A DNA stretch of 64,000 nt from Bacteroidales bacterium. GTDB lineage: Bacteria > Bacteroidota > Bacteroidia > Bacteroidales > Bacteroidaceae. Below are positions 7,977-16,809 of this stretch, one piece after another. Every line of letters starts with the position of its first letter. Within the stretch, counting starts at the first letter, position 1. The DNA lies in assembly GCA_004556745.1 (NCBI GenBank), contig SFFY01000001.1, forward strand, positions 69,305 through 133,304, given 5' to 3'. The notes under the pieces were generated by a model. The model searched no databases. It worked only from the letters and a program-made list of their open reading frames with translations, and was not told the DNA's origin. Both the position numbers and the translations under genes were made by a program.

Positions 7977-9902
7977 ATGGCATCAGACCCTATCAACGCC
8001 GCGCTCCCTCCCGAACTTTACGACTGGAAGGACGGGCTGCCCAATCTGTTTAACTACGCGCCGCGAAAGTCGCACGAGGTGCGTATCGGCAACTGCCCGC
8101 TCGGCGGCGACCAACCGCTGCGCATTCAGAGCATGACCACCACGCCGACCGCCGACGCGGCGGCATCTGCCGCACAGTGCCGCACCATCATCGAGGCGGG
8201 CGCAGACTACGTGCGCCTCACGGCACAGGGCACGCGCGAAGCGGAGGCGTTGCGCGAGATTAAGGAAGCACTCCGCCGCGAAGGCATCAGCACGCCGCTC
8301 GTGGCGGACATACATTTCAACCCCAACGTGGCAGACGTGGCGGCAGAGATTGTGGAGAAAGTGCGCATCAATCCTGGCAACTACGTAGATCCTGCCCGGA
8401 AGTTCAAGCATATCGAATACACCGACGAGGCTTACGCCGAGGAACTGCGGCGACTAGAAGAACGATTTGTGAAACTGCTCGGCATCTGCCGCGCCCACGG
8501 CACGGCACTGCGCATCGGCGTGAACCACGGCTCGCTGTCCGACCGCATCATGAGCCGCTACGGCGACACGCCTGAGGGCATCGTGGAGAGCTGCATGGAG
8601 TTTCTGCGCGTTTGCGTGCGCGAGGACTTCAAGGACGCGGTGGTGTCGATAAAAGCCTCCAACACCGTGGTCATGGTGCGCTCCGTGCGCCTGCTGTGCA
8701 AGGCCATGGCCGACGAGGGCATGGACTTCCCGCTGCATCTGGGCGTGACGGAAGCCGGCGAGGGCGAGGACGGGCGCATCAAGAGCGCGGCGGGTATCGG
8801 CGCACTGCTGGCCGACGGCATTGGCGACACGCTGCGCGTAAGCCTTTCGGAAAATCCCGAGTGCGAAATCCCCGTGGCGTATCATTTGGCAAAATATGTA
8901 ACGCAGCGCGGCGGTCATCCCTTCATACCGGGCAAGGCTGCGCCCGACTTCGACTATCTCCGTCCTTCCCGCCGCCCGACTCGTGCCGTGGGCAACATTG
9001 GCGGCACTAACGCGCCGGTGGTTATCGGGGCGCAGACGCGCAATGAGCGCGCCGTGGGGCATACGGCTCCCGACTACATCTATTGCGGCACCGCTCTGCC
9101 ACCGCACGAGAAGCGCGTGCCGGGCGCGGGCTACATTGTGGACGCGGCGGCATGGCACGGCGAGGCAGACACCTACCCCGCCTACCCCGCCGATTTGCTC
9201 ATGCTCGTGGGAGCGTGCCCCGCTGCCGTGAAGTTTGTGTTTTTGAACTATCTGCAACTCAACGAAGAGGTGCTTGCCTGCCTGCGCCTGCATCCCGAGA
9301 TGGTGGTAATCGCCCAGTCGGCCCACGCCAACCGCCTCGGCGAGCAGCGGGCCTTGGTGCATGAACTCTGGCGCGAGGGCGTGGCCAATCCCGTAGTATT
9401 CTTCGAGCATTACGCTTTGGGGGCGGACGATGCCGATGCCTTCCGCCTGCAAGCCGCCGCCGATACGGGCGCGCTGCTCTTCGACGGGCTGTGCGACGGC
9501 CTCTTCCTGTTTGCGCAGACACCGCAGGGCGGAGAGCCGCTCAGCGAGGCGGTGGCCGACGATACGGCTTTCGGTATCTTGCAGGCCGTGCGCGCCCGCA
9601 CCACAAAGACGGAATACATCAGTTGCCCGGGCTGCGGACGCACGCTCTACGACCTGCAAGGCACGTTGCGCCGCGTGAAGGCCGCCACGGCGCACCTCAC
9701 GGGACTGAAAATCGCCGTTATGGGCTGCATCGTCAATGGTCCGGGCGAGATGGCCGATGCCGACTACGGCTATGTCGGCGCGGCGCGCGGGCGCATCAGT
9801 CTCTATCGCGGCAAGGAGTGTGTGGAAATGAATATCCCCGAGGCGGAAGCCGTGGACAAACTCCTCGCGCTCATTGAGAATGATAGGAAAAATTTTGAGT
9901 AA
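7977..9902 (+). CDS. ispG: 4-hydroxy-3-methylbut-2-enyl diphosphate synthase (long Bacteroidetes/plant type)
   Basis: IspG (GcpE) is the 4Fe-4S enzyme that converts MEcPP to HMBPP in the MEP isoprenoid pathway. The 641-residue product is of the three-domain type: a TIM barrel (about 25-290, with QSMTTTPTADAAAS and ADIHFNPNVA), an inserted domain (about 300-535), and the cluster domain. Cluster ligands are Cys550 and Cys553 in CPGCG, Cys584 in GCIVNGPGE and Glu591, with the same spacing as the short enzymes. I chose ATG 7977 over the in-frame TTG at 7962, which would abut the purE stop. The gene is coupled to purE and is 8 bases ahead of the rhomboid gene. Confidence 0.93.
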   Translation: MASDPINAALPPELYDWKDGLPNLFNYAPRKSHEVRIGNCPLGGDQPLRIQSMTTTPTADAAASAAQCRTIIEAGADYVRLTAQGTREAEALREIKEALRREGISTPLVADIHFNPNVADVAAEIVEKVRINPGNYVDPARKFKHIEYTDEAYAEELRRLEERFVKLLGICRAHGTALRIGVNHGSLSDRIMSRYGDTPEGIVESCMEFLRVCVREDFKDAVVSIKASNTVVMVRSVRLLCKAMADEGMDFPLHLGVTEAGEGEDGRIKSAAGIGALLADGIGDTLRVSLSENPECEIPVAYHLAKYVTQRGGHPFIPGKAAPDFDYLRPSRRPTRAVGNIGGTNAPVVIGAQTRNERAVGHTAPDYIYCGTALPPHEKRVPGAGYIVDAAAWHGEADTYPAYPADLLMLVGACPAAVKFVFLNYLQLNEEVLACLRLHPEMVVIAQSAHANRLGEQRALVHELWREGVANPVVFFEHYALGADDADAFRLQAAADTGALLFDGLCDGLFLFAQTPQGGEPLSEAVADDTAFGILQAVRARTTKTEYISCPGCGRTLYDLQGTLRRVKAATAHLTGLKIAVMGCIVNGPGEMADADYGYVGAARGRISLYRGKECVEMNIPEAEAVDKLLALIENDRKNFE

Positions 9903-9910
9903 AAAATAAA

Positions 9911-10870
9911 ATGTTCAAACAAATACCACCCTTCACGCGCAGCCTGCTGCTCATCAACGTCATCTGCTACCTGCTGCAGCTCCTCTTCGAGCGCAGCGGC
10001 ATTGACCTCGTGGCACTCTTCGGCCTGCACTTTGCCAAGGCGAGCGACTTCTACCTGTTCCAGCTCCTGACGTATATGTTCCTGCATGGCAGTTTCAGCC
10101 ATCTGTTCTTCAATATGTTCTCCCTGTGGATGTTCGGCGGCATCATAGAGCGCTCGCTCGGCAGCAGGCGTTTCCTCACGTACTATCTCATTTGCGGCAT
10201 CGGCGCCGGCCTGTGCCAGGAGTTGTGGCAGTTGGGAGAGTATTATATGGAGGGAATGAACGGCTACGAGTTTGTGGGCGACGGAATCGGCGCACCGATA
10301 CCCATGGACCTCTTCCTGAACCGCTGGACCACCATCGGCGCATCGGGTGCGTGCTACGGCGTACTGCTCGCCTTCGGCATGCTCTACCCCAACGAGCGCA
10401 TCGTGCTGCTCATACCACCCATTCCCATCAAGGCGAAATATTTCGTGGCGGGCTATGCTGCCATCGAACTGTATTCAGCCTACGCCTCCAACGACAACAT
10501 CGCGCACTTTGCCCACCTCGGCGGCATGCTCTTCGGTTTCCTCCTGCTGCGCTACTGGCGGCGGGCGAATGAGCGGCGGCAGGCGGCTTGGCAAAACAGT
10601 TGGGGCACTGCGCCGCAAAAGCCCTCGCTCGCGCAGCGCGTCAAGGATTGGTGGGGAAATATTTTCCAGAAAAACCGCCCCGCGCGTCCCGGCAATGCGC
10701 GGCACACCGCCACGCGGCAGAGCGACTATGAGTACAACATGAACCGCCACGCCGAGGAGCAGCGGCGCGAAGCGCGTATGGACGAAATCCTTGAAAAAAT
10801 AAAGAAGTCGGGCTATGAAAACCTCACGGAGGACGAAAAGCGCGAACTATTCAGATTGAGCAGAAAATAA
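9911..10870 (+). CDS. Rhomboid family intramembrane serine protease
   Basis: Rhomboids cleave membrane-spanning substrates within the bilayer. The 319-residue protein has about six hydrophobic segments in its first 215 residues. The catalytic dyad is visible: Ser145 in GASGACYG and His202 in AHLGGMLFG. HGSFSHLFFNMFSLWMFG carries the conserved His and Asn of transmembrane segment 2 that form the oxyanion hole. After the last helix comes a hydrophilic, Arg-rich cytosolic tail of about 100 residues ending in a helical DEILEKIKKSGYENLTEDEKREL segment, a tail common in Bacteroidetes homologues. It lies 8 bases after ispG and 7 bases before the EEP gene. Confidence 0.9.
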   Translation: MFKQIPPFTRSLLLINVICYLLQLLFERSGIDLVALFGLHFAKASDFYLFQLLTYMFLHGSFSHLFFNMFSLWMFGGIIERSLGSRRFLTYYLICGIGAGLCQELWQLGEYYMEGMNGYEFVGDGIGAPIPMDLFLNRWTTIGASGACYGVLLAFGMLYPNERIVLLIPPIPIKAKYFVAGYAAIELYSAYASNDNIAHFAHLGGMLFGFLLLRYWRRANERRQAAWQNSWGTAPQKPSLAQRVKDWWGNIFQKNRPARPGNARHTATRQSDYEYNMNRHAEEQRREARMDEILEKIKKSGYENLTEDEKRELFRLSRK

Positions 10871-10877
10871 TTTCTAA

Positions 10878-11981
10878 ATGGCCAAGCAAGCAGACAAAAA
10901 GCCTTCCTTCTTCGCCGGCATCATGTCGTTCCTGTCGTGGTGCGCGGTGCTGCTGCTTTGGGCTTCGGCGGCAGGCATCTATCTACACCCCGCCCTCTTC
11001 AAGTGGGTGCAGCTCTTAGAACTTGCCTTCCCCCTGCTGCTCGGTTTCGTGCTCCTTTGCTTCGTGCTCAGTCTGCTGCTCGCGCCGCGCCGGGCGTGGA
11101 TTGCCTTTGTGGGCATCGTGGCCTGCATAGGCAGCGTGCGCGACTATTGTCCCGTCAATCTCACCTCGCCGCCGCCCAAAGGCTGCATCAAAGTGCTTAC
11201 TTACAACGTGATGGGATTTGCCGGCTGGGAGAAAGATGCCGACGGGCATTACGTTATTCCGGCTTACCTTGTAGACAGCCGCGCCGATATCATTTGCTGT
11301 CAGGAAGTGGGCAGCGGCGGTAGCGGTTACGACGATGTCTTTGGAAAATTCATGCCCTCCAAAGGCTATTACGCCGACACCGTCAATGCGAATGGCAATA
11401 TACTTTGCTGTTTCTCCCGCCTCAAAATCACGCGCAAGCAGGTAGTTTGCAGCGGCAGCGGCAACGGTTGCGGCGCGTTTTGGCTGCTTTCGGCTCCGGG
11501 CGACACCATAGTGGTGCTCAACGCCCACCTCGAAAGCAATCACCTTTCCTCCGAAGAGCGCAGCCATTACCAGAATTTGATAAAGGAGACCGATAGCCTT
11601 GAAAACGCGCTCAGCGGGCGTTCCAAGCAAATCCTAGCCAAACTGGCAGACGCTGCCGTAAAGCGTGCCCGCCAGGCTGACGAGATGATTGAATTTATTG
11701 ACAGCGTGGGCAGAGACGGAAAAACGTTCATCGTGTGCGGCGACTTCAACGACACGCCTATTTCTTACGCCCATCATCTCTTTTGCAGCCGCATGACGGA
11801 TGCCTACCGCGCCACAGCCAACGGCATCGGGCGCACGTTCAACCGCAATGCCATGTACGTGCGCATCGACCATATCTTCTGCTCCGAAGAATGGAAACCC
11901 TATGCCTGCACTGTCGACCGCGCGGCCGTGGCTTCCGACCATTACCCCGTTTCCTGCTATCTAAAACGCGGGGGAAAGTAA
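10878..11981 (+). CDS. Membrane-anchored endonuclease/exonuclease/phosphatase (EEP) family protein
   Basis: The 367-residue protein starts with two or three hydrophobic segments (about 13-85), so the catalytic domain is membrane-tethered. The EEP fold follows from about residue 105: LTYNVMGF, the metal-binding Glu in ICCQEVG, NAHLESNH, the GDFND motif, IDHIFC and the terminal ASDHYPV. All metal and phosphate-contact motifs of the DNase I/sphingomyelinase superfamily are present. The substrate cannot be read from sequence; Bacteroidetes paralogues sit next to rhomboid genes just as here. It is the last gene of the purE run, with no clear terminator after it. Confidence 0.85.
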   Translation: MAKQADKKPSFFAGIMSFLSWCAVLLLWASAAGIYLHPALFKWVQLLELAFPLLLGFVLLCFVLSLLLAPRRAWIAFVGIVACIGSVRDYCPVNLTSPPPKGCIKVLTYNVMGFAGWEKDADGHYVIPAYLVDSRADIICCQEVGSGGSGYDDVFGKFMPSKGYYADTVNANGNILCCFSRLKITRKQVVCSGSGNGCGAFWLLSAPGDTIVVLNAHLESNHLSSEERSHYQNLIKETDSLENALSGRSKQILAKLADAAVKRARQADEMIEFIDSVGRDGKTFIVCGDFNDTPISYAHHLFCSRMTDAYRATANGIGRTFNRNAMYVRIDHIFCSEEWKPYACTVDRAAVASDHYPVSCYLKRGGK

Positions 11982-11995
11982 AAAAAACATCGCAT

Positions 11996-12029
11996 TTTGT
12001 GCGGAGAAACTTAGAAATAGGTAAATTTG
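11996..12029 (+). promoter_or_regulatory. candidate promoter of the aldolase gene
   Basis: TTTG at 11996-11999 and TAAATTTG at 12022-12029 match the -33/-7 consensus with a 22-base spacer. The start codon is 47 bases downstream. Confidence 0.55.
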
Positions 12030-12075
12030 CAAGGCAAACGAAAAAACTTTTTAATATCCCTAATTTTTTATCTTT

Positions 12076-13086
12076 ATGATTAACTACAAAGACTTAGGTT
12101 TGGTGAACACGCGCGAAATGTTCGCACGCGCCATCAAGGGCGGCTACGCTATCCCCGCTTTCAACTTCAACAACATGGAACAGCTGCAGGCTATCATCAA
12201 GGCCGCTTCTGCAAAGAAGAGCCCCGTGATCCTTCAGGTGTCCAAAGGCGCACGCGCTTACGCCAACCAAACACTGCTTCGTTATATGGCCGAAGGTGCC
12301 GTTGAATACGCTAAGGAACTTGGCTGCAAGCATCCTGAAATCGTGCTCCACCTCGACCACGGCGACTCTTTCGAAACTTGCAAAAGCTGCATCGACATGG
12401 GCTTCAGCTCTGTGATGATTGACGGCTCTGGCCTCCCCTACGAAGAGAATGTTGCCCTCACGAAGAAGGTGGTTGACTACGCTCACCAGTTCGATGTAAC
12501 CGTAGAAGGCGAACTCGGCGTATTGGCAGGCGTTGAGGACGAAGTTTCTCACGCAGAAAGCCACTACACGAAGCCCGAAGAAGTTGTAGACTTCGCCACC
12601 CGCACCGGTTGCGACAGCCTCGCTATCTCTATCGGCACAAGCCACGGCGCTTACAAGTTCACGCCCGAGCAGTGCACCGTAGACCCCCAGACGGGTCGCC
12701 TCGTGCCTCCTCCCTTGGCATTCGACGTGCTCGACGCCGTAATGAAAGAGCTCCCCGGCTTCCCCATCGTGCTCCACGGTTCTTCCAGCGTTCCCCAGGA
12801 AGAAGTTGACACCATCAACAAGTACGGCGGCAAACTCCCCAACGCAGTCGGCATTCCCGAAGAGCAGCTCCGCAAGGCCGCAGCCAGCGCAGTTTGCAAA
12901 ATCAACATCGACTCCGACAGCCGCTTGGCCATGACCGCTGCTATCCGTCAGGTGTTCGCCGAAAAGCCGGGCGAATTCGATCCCCGCAAGTACCTCGGCC
13001 CCGCCCGCGACAACATGCAGAAGCAGTATGAGCACAAGATTGTCGAAGTGCTTGGTTCTGAAAACAAACTTGCCAACCTCGACTAA
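12076..13086 (+). CDS. fba: Fructose-1,6-bisphosphate aldolase, class II
   Basis: This is the zinc-dependent aldolase of glycolysis and gluconeogenesis. The 336-residue protein shows AIPAFNFNNMEQLQAI at the N-terminus, the zinc-binding HLDHGDSFETCKSCI segment, MIDGS, the Glu/His cluster GELGVLAGVEDEVSHAESHYT, SIGTSHGAYKF, VLHGSSSVPQEE and the C-terminal NIDSDSRLAMT phosphate-binding motif. It has its own promoter and a strong terminator, so it is probably monocistronic. Codon use is biased to C-ending codons, as expected of a highly expressed gene. Confidence 0.95.
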   Translation: MINYKDLGLVNTREMFARAIKGGYAIPAFNFNNMEQLQAIIKAASAKKSPVILQVSKGARAYANQTLLRYMAEGAVEYAKELGCKHPEIVLHLDHGDSFETCKSCIDMGFSSVMIDGSGLPYEENVALTKKVVDYAHQFDVTVEGELGVLAGVEDEVSHAESHYTKPEEVVDFATRTGCDSLAISIGTSHGAYKFTPEQCTVDPQTGRLVPPPLAFDVLDAVMKELPGFPIVLHGSSSVPQEEVDTINKYGGKLPNAVGIPEEQLRKAAASAVCKINIDSDSRLAMTAAIRQVFAEKPGEFDPRKYLGPARDNMQKQYEHKIVEVLGSENKLANLD

Positions 13087-13108
13087 TCGCAATTAACAAA
13101 AAAATATG

Positions 13109-13142
13109 GTGCGCCCCGATAATTTCGGGGCGCACTTTTTTA
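13109..13142 (+). terminator. Rho-independent terminator after fba
   Basis: GTGCGCCCCGA and TCGGGGCGCAC form a perfect 11-bp stem with a very short loop, followed by six T residues, 22 bases after the stop codon. Confidence 0.9.
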
Positions 13143-13161
13143 TATCAACGTTTTTATTTTT

Positions 13162-13377
13162 ACGACAACTTAGACAACAAGAGACAACTCCGAGTCTGAC
13201 AATTATGCGCTTAATATGACGACAACATAGACAACGGGGCGTATTTTATACGCCCGCCTCGCATGCGCTGGAAGACAACTGAAAGTTGTCAGAAGTTGTC
13301 CCTGTTGTCGTCACATTAAAACGGTAGCGCAGCCGAGAATCTCGAAATACGTTGTCAAAAGTTGTCTAAGTTGTCGT
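13162..13377 (+). repeat. 216-bp element with 17-bp terminal inverted repeats, complete copy
   Basis: The element starts with ACGACAACTTAGACAAC and ends with its exact reverse complement. Inside, a second pair (TTAATATGACGACAAC and GTTGTCGTCACATTAA) and the palindrome GGGCGTATTTTATACGCCC are nested, so one strand could fold into a long branched hairpin. It holds no ORF. Other copies are at 1-190 (same orientation) and 46692-46858 (inverted, shortened). It resembles a MITE or a large REP-type element; no target duplication is obvious. Confidence 0.85.
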
Positions 13378-13392
13378 AAAAAACAAACGATT

Positions 13393-13434
13393 TTAGTAGA
13401 CTAGTAGACGAGTAGACAAGTATACTCGTTTACT
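13393..13434. repeat. AGTARACR octamer inverted repeat, short
   Basis: AGTAGACTAGTAGACGAGTA is followed by CTCGTTTACT, forming a small inverted repeat of the octamer family. As at 190-242, it directly follows a copy of the 216-bp element, so the two may travel together. The remaining bases of the 13087-13593 gap hold only the fba terminator and the pnp promoter. Confidence 0.6.
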
Positions 13435-13510
13435 AACAAACGCGCGTTTGCGGCAGAGGTTTTGTGCCTGTTTGTGTGCCGGAAATTGCTTTTTCCTATA
13501 AGAAAAACTC

Positions 13511-13538
13511 TTTGCCTCAAAAAAAATAAGTAATTTTG
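13511..13538 (+). promoter_or_regulatory. candidate promoter of pnp
   Basis: TTTG at 13511-13514 and an exact TAATTTTG -7 box at 13531-13538, with a 16-base spacer that is a little short for the consensus. pnp starts 55 bases downstream. Confidence 0.5.
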
Positions 13539-13593
13539 CGCGGTTTATTTATCAGAATACCACTTTTTTACACTTTATAAAACCAACATTTAG

Positions 13594-15810
13594 ATGAACG
13601 TGATTACCAAAACCGTGTCTCTGCCCGATGGACGCACCATCAGCATCGAGACAGGCAAGCTTGCCAAACAAGCCGATGGAGCCGTTATGCTGCGCATGAA
13701 CAACACCATGCTCCTGGCCACTGTTTGCGGTGCAAAGGACGCTGTTCCCGGAACGGACTTCATGCCTTTGCAATGTGACTACAAAGAAAAGTATTCGGCT
13801 GCCGGCCGTTTCCCCGGCGGTTTCACGAAGCGTGAGGGCCGCGCCTCCGACTACGAAATCCTTACGTCGCGCCTCGTCGACCGCGCCCTGCGCCCCCTGT
13901 TCCCCTCCGACTATCATGCAGAAGTGTTCGTGAACATCACGCTCTTCTCGGCCGACGGCGTGGACATGCCCGATGCACTCGCCGGTTTCGCCGCCTCCGC
14001 CGCCCTCGCCTGCTCCGACATTCCCTTTGAAGGACCTATCTCGGAGTGCCGCGTGGCTCGCATCAACGGCGAATATGTCATCAACCCCACCTTCGAACAA
14101 CTCGAAAAGGCCGACATGGACCTCATGGTCGGCGCAACGGAAGAAAACATCATGATGGTGGAAGGCGAAATGGACGAAGTGCCCGAAAGCGCACTCCTCG
14201 AAGCGCTCAAAGCCGCCCACGAGGCCATCAAGCCCATGTGCCGCCTCCAAAAAGAACTTTCCAAAGAACTCGGCACCGACGTGAAGCGCGAATATTGCCA
14301 CGAGGTGAACGATGAGGAACTGCGCCAGCAGGTGAAGGACACTTGCTATCAACCTTGCTACGAGGTGACGAAGCAGGGCCTCGAAAAGCACGCCCGCATG
14401 GACGCTTTCGAGGCTATCCGAGAAAACTTCAAGGAAACCTATGCCGCCGCCCACGCTGACCTCACGCCCGAAGAACTCGAAGAGAAGAATGGCCTGATCG
14501 ACAAATACTACCACGATGTAGAGAAGGACGCCATGCGCCGCTGCATTCTCGACGAAGGCATCCGCCTCGACGGCCGCAAGACCACGGATATCCGTCCCAT
14601 CTGGTGCGAGGTTGACCCTCTGCCCGGCCCTCACGGTTCTTCTATCTTCACCCGCGGCGAAACGCAGAGCCTCTCTACCTGCACACTCGGCACAAAACTC
14701 GACGAGAAGATGGTGGACGACGTGCTCGACAAGAGTTACATGCGCTTCCTCCTGCACTACAACTTCCCGCCCTTCTCCACCGGCGAGGCAAAGGCACAGC
14801 GCGGCGTTGGCCGCCGCGAAATCGGCCACGGTCACCTCGCTTGGCGCGGCCTCAAAGGACAACTCCCCAAGGACTTCCCCTACACGGTGCGCATCGTGAG
14901 CGATATCCTCGAGTCCAACGGTTCCAGTTCTATGGCCACCGTTTGCGCCGGCACGCTCGCCCTTATGGACGCCGGTGTACCCATCAAGGCACCCGTGAGC
15001 GGCATCGCAATGGGCTTGATCAAGAATCCCGGCGAAGACAAATACGCCGTGCTCTCCGATATCCTCGGCGATGAGGACCACCTCGGCGACATGGACTTCA
15101 AGACGACGGGTACGCTCAAAGGTCTCACCGCCACGCAGATGGACATCAAGTGCGACGGCCTCTCTTACGAAATCCTCGAAAAGGCGCTTGCGCAGGCCAA
15201 GGCCGGTCGCGAGCATATCCTCGGTGAGATGATGAAGACCATCTCCGAGCCGCGTGCCGACTACAAGCCCCACGTGCCCCGCATCGTTGCCTTCGAAATT
15301 CCCAAAGAGTTCATCGGCGCCGTTATTGGCCCGGGCGGCAAGATTATCCAGGGCATGCAGGAAGACACCGGCGCAACCATCACCATCGACGAAGAAGACG
15401 GCGTGGGCAAGGTGCAGGTATCGGCTCCCAACAAAGAGAGCATCGACGCAGCCGTTGCCAAGATCCGTGCCATCGTGGCCATTCCCGAAGTGGGCGAGGT
15501 TTACGACGCAAAAGTTGTGAGCATCATGCCTTACGGCTGCTTCGTAGAGTTCATGCCGGGCAAGGAAGGCCTGCTCCACATCAGCGAGATTGCCTGGAAG
15601 CGCCTCGAAAACGTAGAGGAAGCCGGCATTCACGAAGGCGACACCATTCAGGTGAAACTTCTTGAGATTGACGAGAAGACCGGCAAGTTCCGCCTTTCCC
15701 ACCGCGTGCTCGAAGAGAAGCCCGAGGGTTGGGAAGAGCGTCCCGCCCGCCGTCCGCGTCGCGAGGGCGACAACCGCGAACGCCGCCCCCGCCGTGAAGA
15801 ACGCGAATAA
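13594..15810 (+). CDS. pnp: Polyribonucleotide nucleotidyltransferase (PNPase)
   Basis: PNPase is the phosphorolytic 3'-to-5' exoribonuclease of mRNA turnover. The 738-residue protein has two RNase PH domains (about 5-230 and 325-545, the second with RGETQSLSTCTLGT and the catalytic-site segment ILGDEDHLGDMDFK), joined by an all-helical domain. A KH domain follows (GAVIGPGGKIIQGM near 574), then an S1 domain (GEVYDAKVVSIMPYGCF near 634). The C-terminus is an Arg/Glu-rich tail of about 30 residues (RRPRREG type), a low-complexity RNA-binding extension common in Bacteroidetes. rpsO, the usual neighbour in other phyla, is 40 kb away on the other strand. Confidence 0.96.
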   Translation: MNVITKTVSLPDGRTISIETGKLAKQADGAVMLRMNNTMLLATVCGAKDAVPGTDFMPLQCDYKEKYSAAGRFPGGFTKREGRASDYEILTSRLVDRALRPLFPSDYHAEVFVNITLFSADGVDMPDALAGFAASAALACSDIPFEGPISECRVARINGEYVINPTFEQLEKADMDLMVGATEENIMMVEGEMDEVPESALLEALKAAHEAIKPMCRLQKELSKELGTDVKREYCHEVNDEELRQQVKDTCYQPCYEVTKQGLEKHARMDAFEAIRENFKETYAAAHADLTPEELEEKNGLIDKYYHDVEKDAMRRCILDEGIRLDGRKTTDIRPIWCEVDPLPGPHGSSIFTRGETQSLSTCTLGTKLDEKMVDDVLDKSYMRFLLHYNFPPFSTGEAKAQRGVGRREIGHGHLAWRGLKGQLPKDFPYTVRIVSDILESNGSSSMATVCAGTLALMDAGVPIKAPVSGIAMGLIKNPGEDKYAVLSDILGDEDHLGDMDFKTTGTLKGLTATQMDIKCDGLSYEILEKALAQAKAGREHILGEMMKTISEPRADYKPHVPRIVAFEIPKEFIGAVIGPGGKIIQGMQEDTGATITIDEEDGVGKVQVSAPNKESIDAAVAKIRAIVAIPEVGEVYDAKVVSIMPYGCFVEFMPGKEGLLHISEIAWKRLENVEEAGIHEGDTIQVKLLEIDEKTGKFRLSHRVLEEKPEGWEERPARRPRREGDNRERRPRREERE

Positions 15811-15841
15811 CTTTGCCTACAAAGCGCAATATTAATATGCC

Positions 15842-15880
15842 ATCGCCCCGAAAGTTTCGGCTTTCGGGGCGATTTTTTTT
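15842..15880 (+). terminator. Rho-independent terminator after pnp
   Basis: ATCGCCCCGAAAG and CTTTCGGGGCGAT form a perfect 13-bp stem around a 6-base loop, followed by eight T residues. Confidence 0.92.
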
Positions 15881-16065
15881 GTCAGCCACCAAAGCCCGTC
15901 CTTTTTGCATCGGACTATCTTGCCAAAGGGCACAGACTATCTTATAATGTCGTTCAGACCGTCATATAACGCAGTCCAAACTATCCCCGAACTATTTTTC
16001 ATTTGCTCGGGGATAGTTTTTCCTTCCCCCTTGCAAGTTTTCACTATCTGCGCAGAAAAAGTTTA

Positions 16066-16144
16066 TTACAAATTTTGTAACATGTATTACAAACTTTGTA
16101 ATATGTGTTACAAAGTTTCTAACAAGCGTTACAAACTTTGTAAC
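16066..16144. repeat. Four 16-bp palindromes at exact 21-bp spacing
   Basis: Units of the form TTACAAACTTTGTAAC start at 16066, 16087, 16108 and 16129, each 21 bases apart, with 5-base variable spacers such as ATGTA and ATGTG. The third has one changed base. The array is preceded by CACTATCTGCGCAGAAAAAG and followed by an AT-rich tract. Sister arrays lie at 34219 and 44277. Nothing else was recognised in the gap 15881-16392. Confidence 0.9.
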
Positions 16145-16392
16145 AAAAAATTTCTTAGCAGAAAATGAAAAATATCAGGCAGCAAATAAAAAATTGCTTG
16201 GGGATAGTGAAAAATAACTCGGGGATAATCGCGGCGACCTGCGCAGACAGTTGTTGCCGCAACGGCGGCCGCCTGCCGCGATTGAAGTGATAAAGGGGAC
16301 TAAAAACGCAAAAATAATCATAAGATTGTGGCAAGTTTCGCTGATAGTCAGTAGATTTGCCAAACAGATTAACCACAAAAACATTTAGAGCC

Positions 16393-16767
16393 ATGACACA
16401 GAACAACGAAATCTACAAGTGCGCCATCTGCGGCAATGTGGTGGAAGTGGTGCACGCCGCCGGCGGCACACTGGTGTGCTGCGGCAAACCGATGACCCTC
16501 CTCACGGAGAACACAACCGATGCTTCGCACGAGAAGCACGTGCCCTTCTTGGTCAGCACCCCCGAAGGCGTGCTGGTACGCGTGGGAAGCGCAGAGCACC
16601 CCATGCAGCCCGAACATTTCATAGAGTGGATTGAACTCGAAACCCACGAGGGCATCATGCGCCACCATTTGCAGCCCGGCGACAAGCCCGAGGCATTCTT
16701 CTGCACCAAGGCGAAGGTAAAAGCCGCCCGCGCCTATTGCAATCTGCACGGACTTTGGAAGGCCTGA
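16393..16767 (+). CDS. Desulfoferrodoxin (2Fe superoxide reductase)
   Basis: This enzyme reduces superoxide to hydrogen peroxide without producing oxygen, a defence of anaerobes. The 124-residue product begins at ATG 16393; the ORF extends 12 codons further upstream but without family similarity. Centre I ligands are in CAICG near the N-terminus and the CCGKPM pair (rubredoxin-like desulforedoxin domain). Centre II ligands are the His residues in HEKHVPF, EHPMQPEHFIEW and the terminal CNLHGLW. The Glu/Lys lid residue that precedes centre II is consistent with EKH. No rubredoxin gene is adjacent. It appears monocistronic and is followed by a very stable hairpin. Confidence 0.93.
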   Translation: MTQNNEIYKCAICGNVVEVVHAAGGTLVCCGKPMTLLTENTTDASHEKHVPFLVSTPEGVLVRVGSAEHPMQPEHFIEWIELETHEGIMRHHLQPGDKPEAFFCTKAKVKAARAYCNLHGLWKA

Positions 16768-16809
16768 AACGCCCGTATTTACATCCCTATGCCCGTGCAT
16801 CGTTTCCAT

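Noticed and set aside
13552..15702. 716-codon open frame on the minus strand opposite pnp
   Set aside because: It mirrors the codons of pnp; its translation is low-complexity His/Val/Ala/Gly-rich with no family signature, as expected of antisense frames in GC-rich genes. Similar frames opposite the DUF3472 gene, ispG, sbcC and fucI were rejected for the same reason.
15905..16168. 87-codon frame over the first palindrome array
   Set aside because: Its translation consists of repeated YYK/CNM residues produced by the 21-bp repeat; there is no start context and no similarity to a family.
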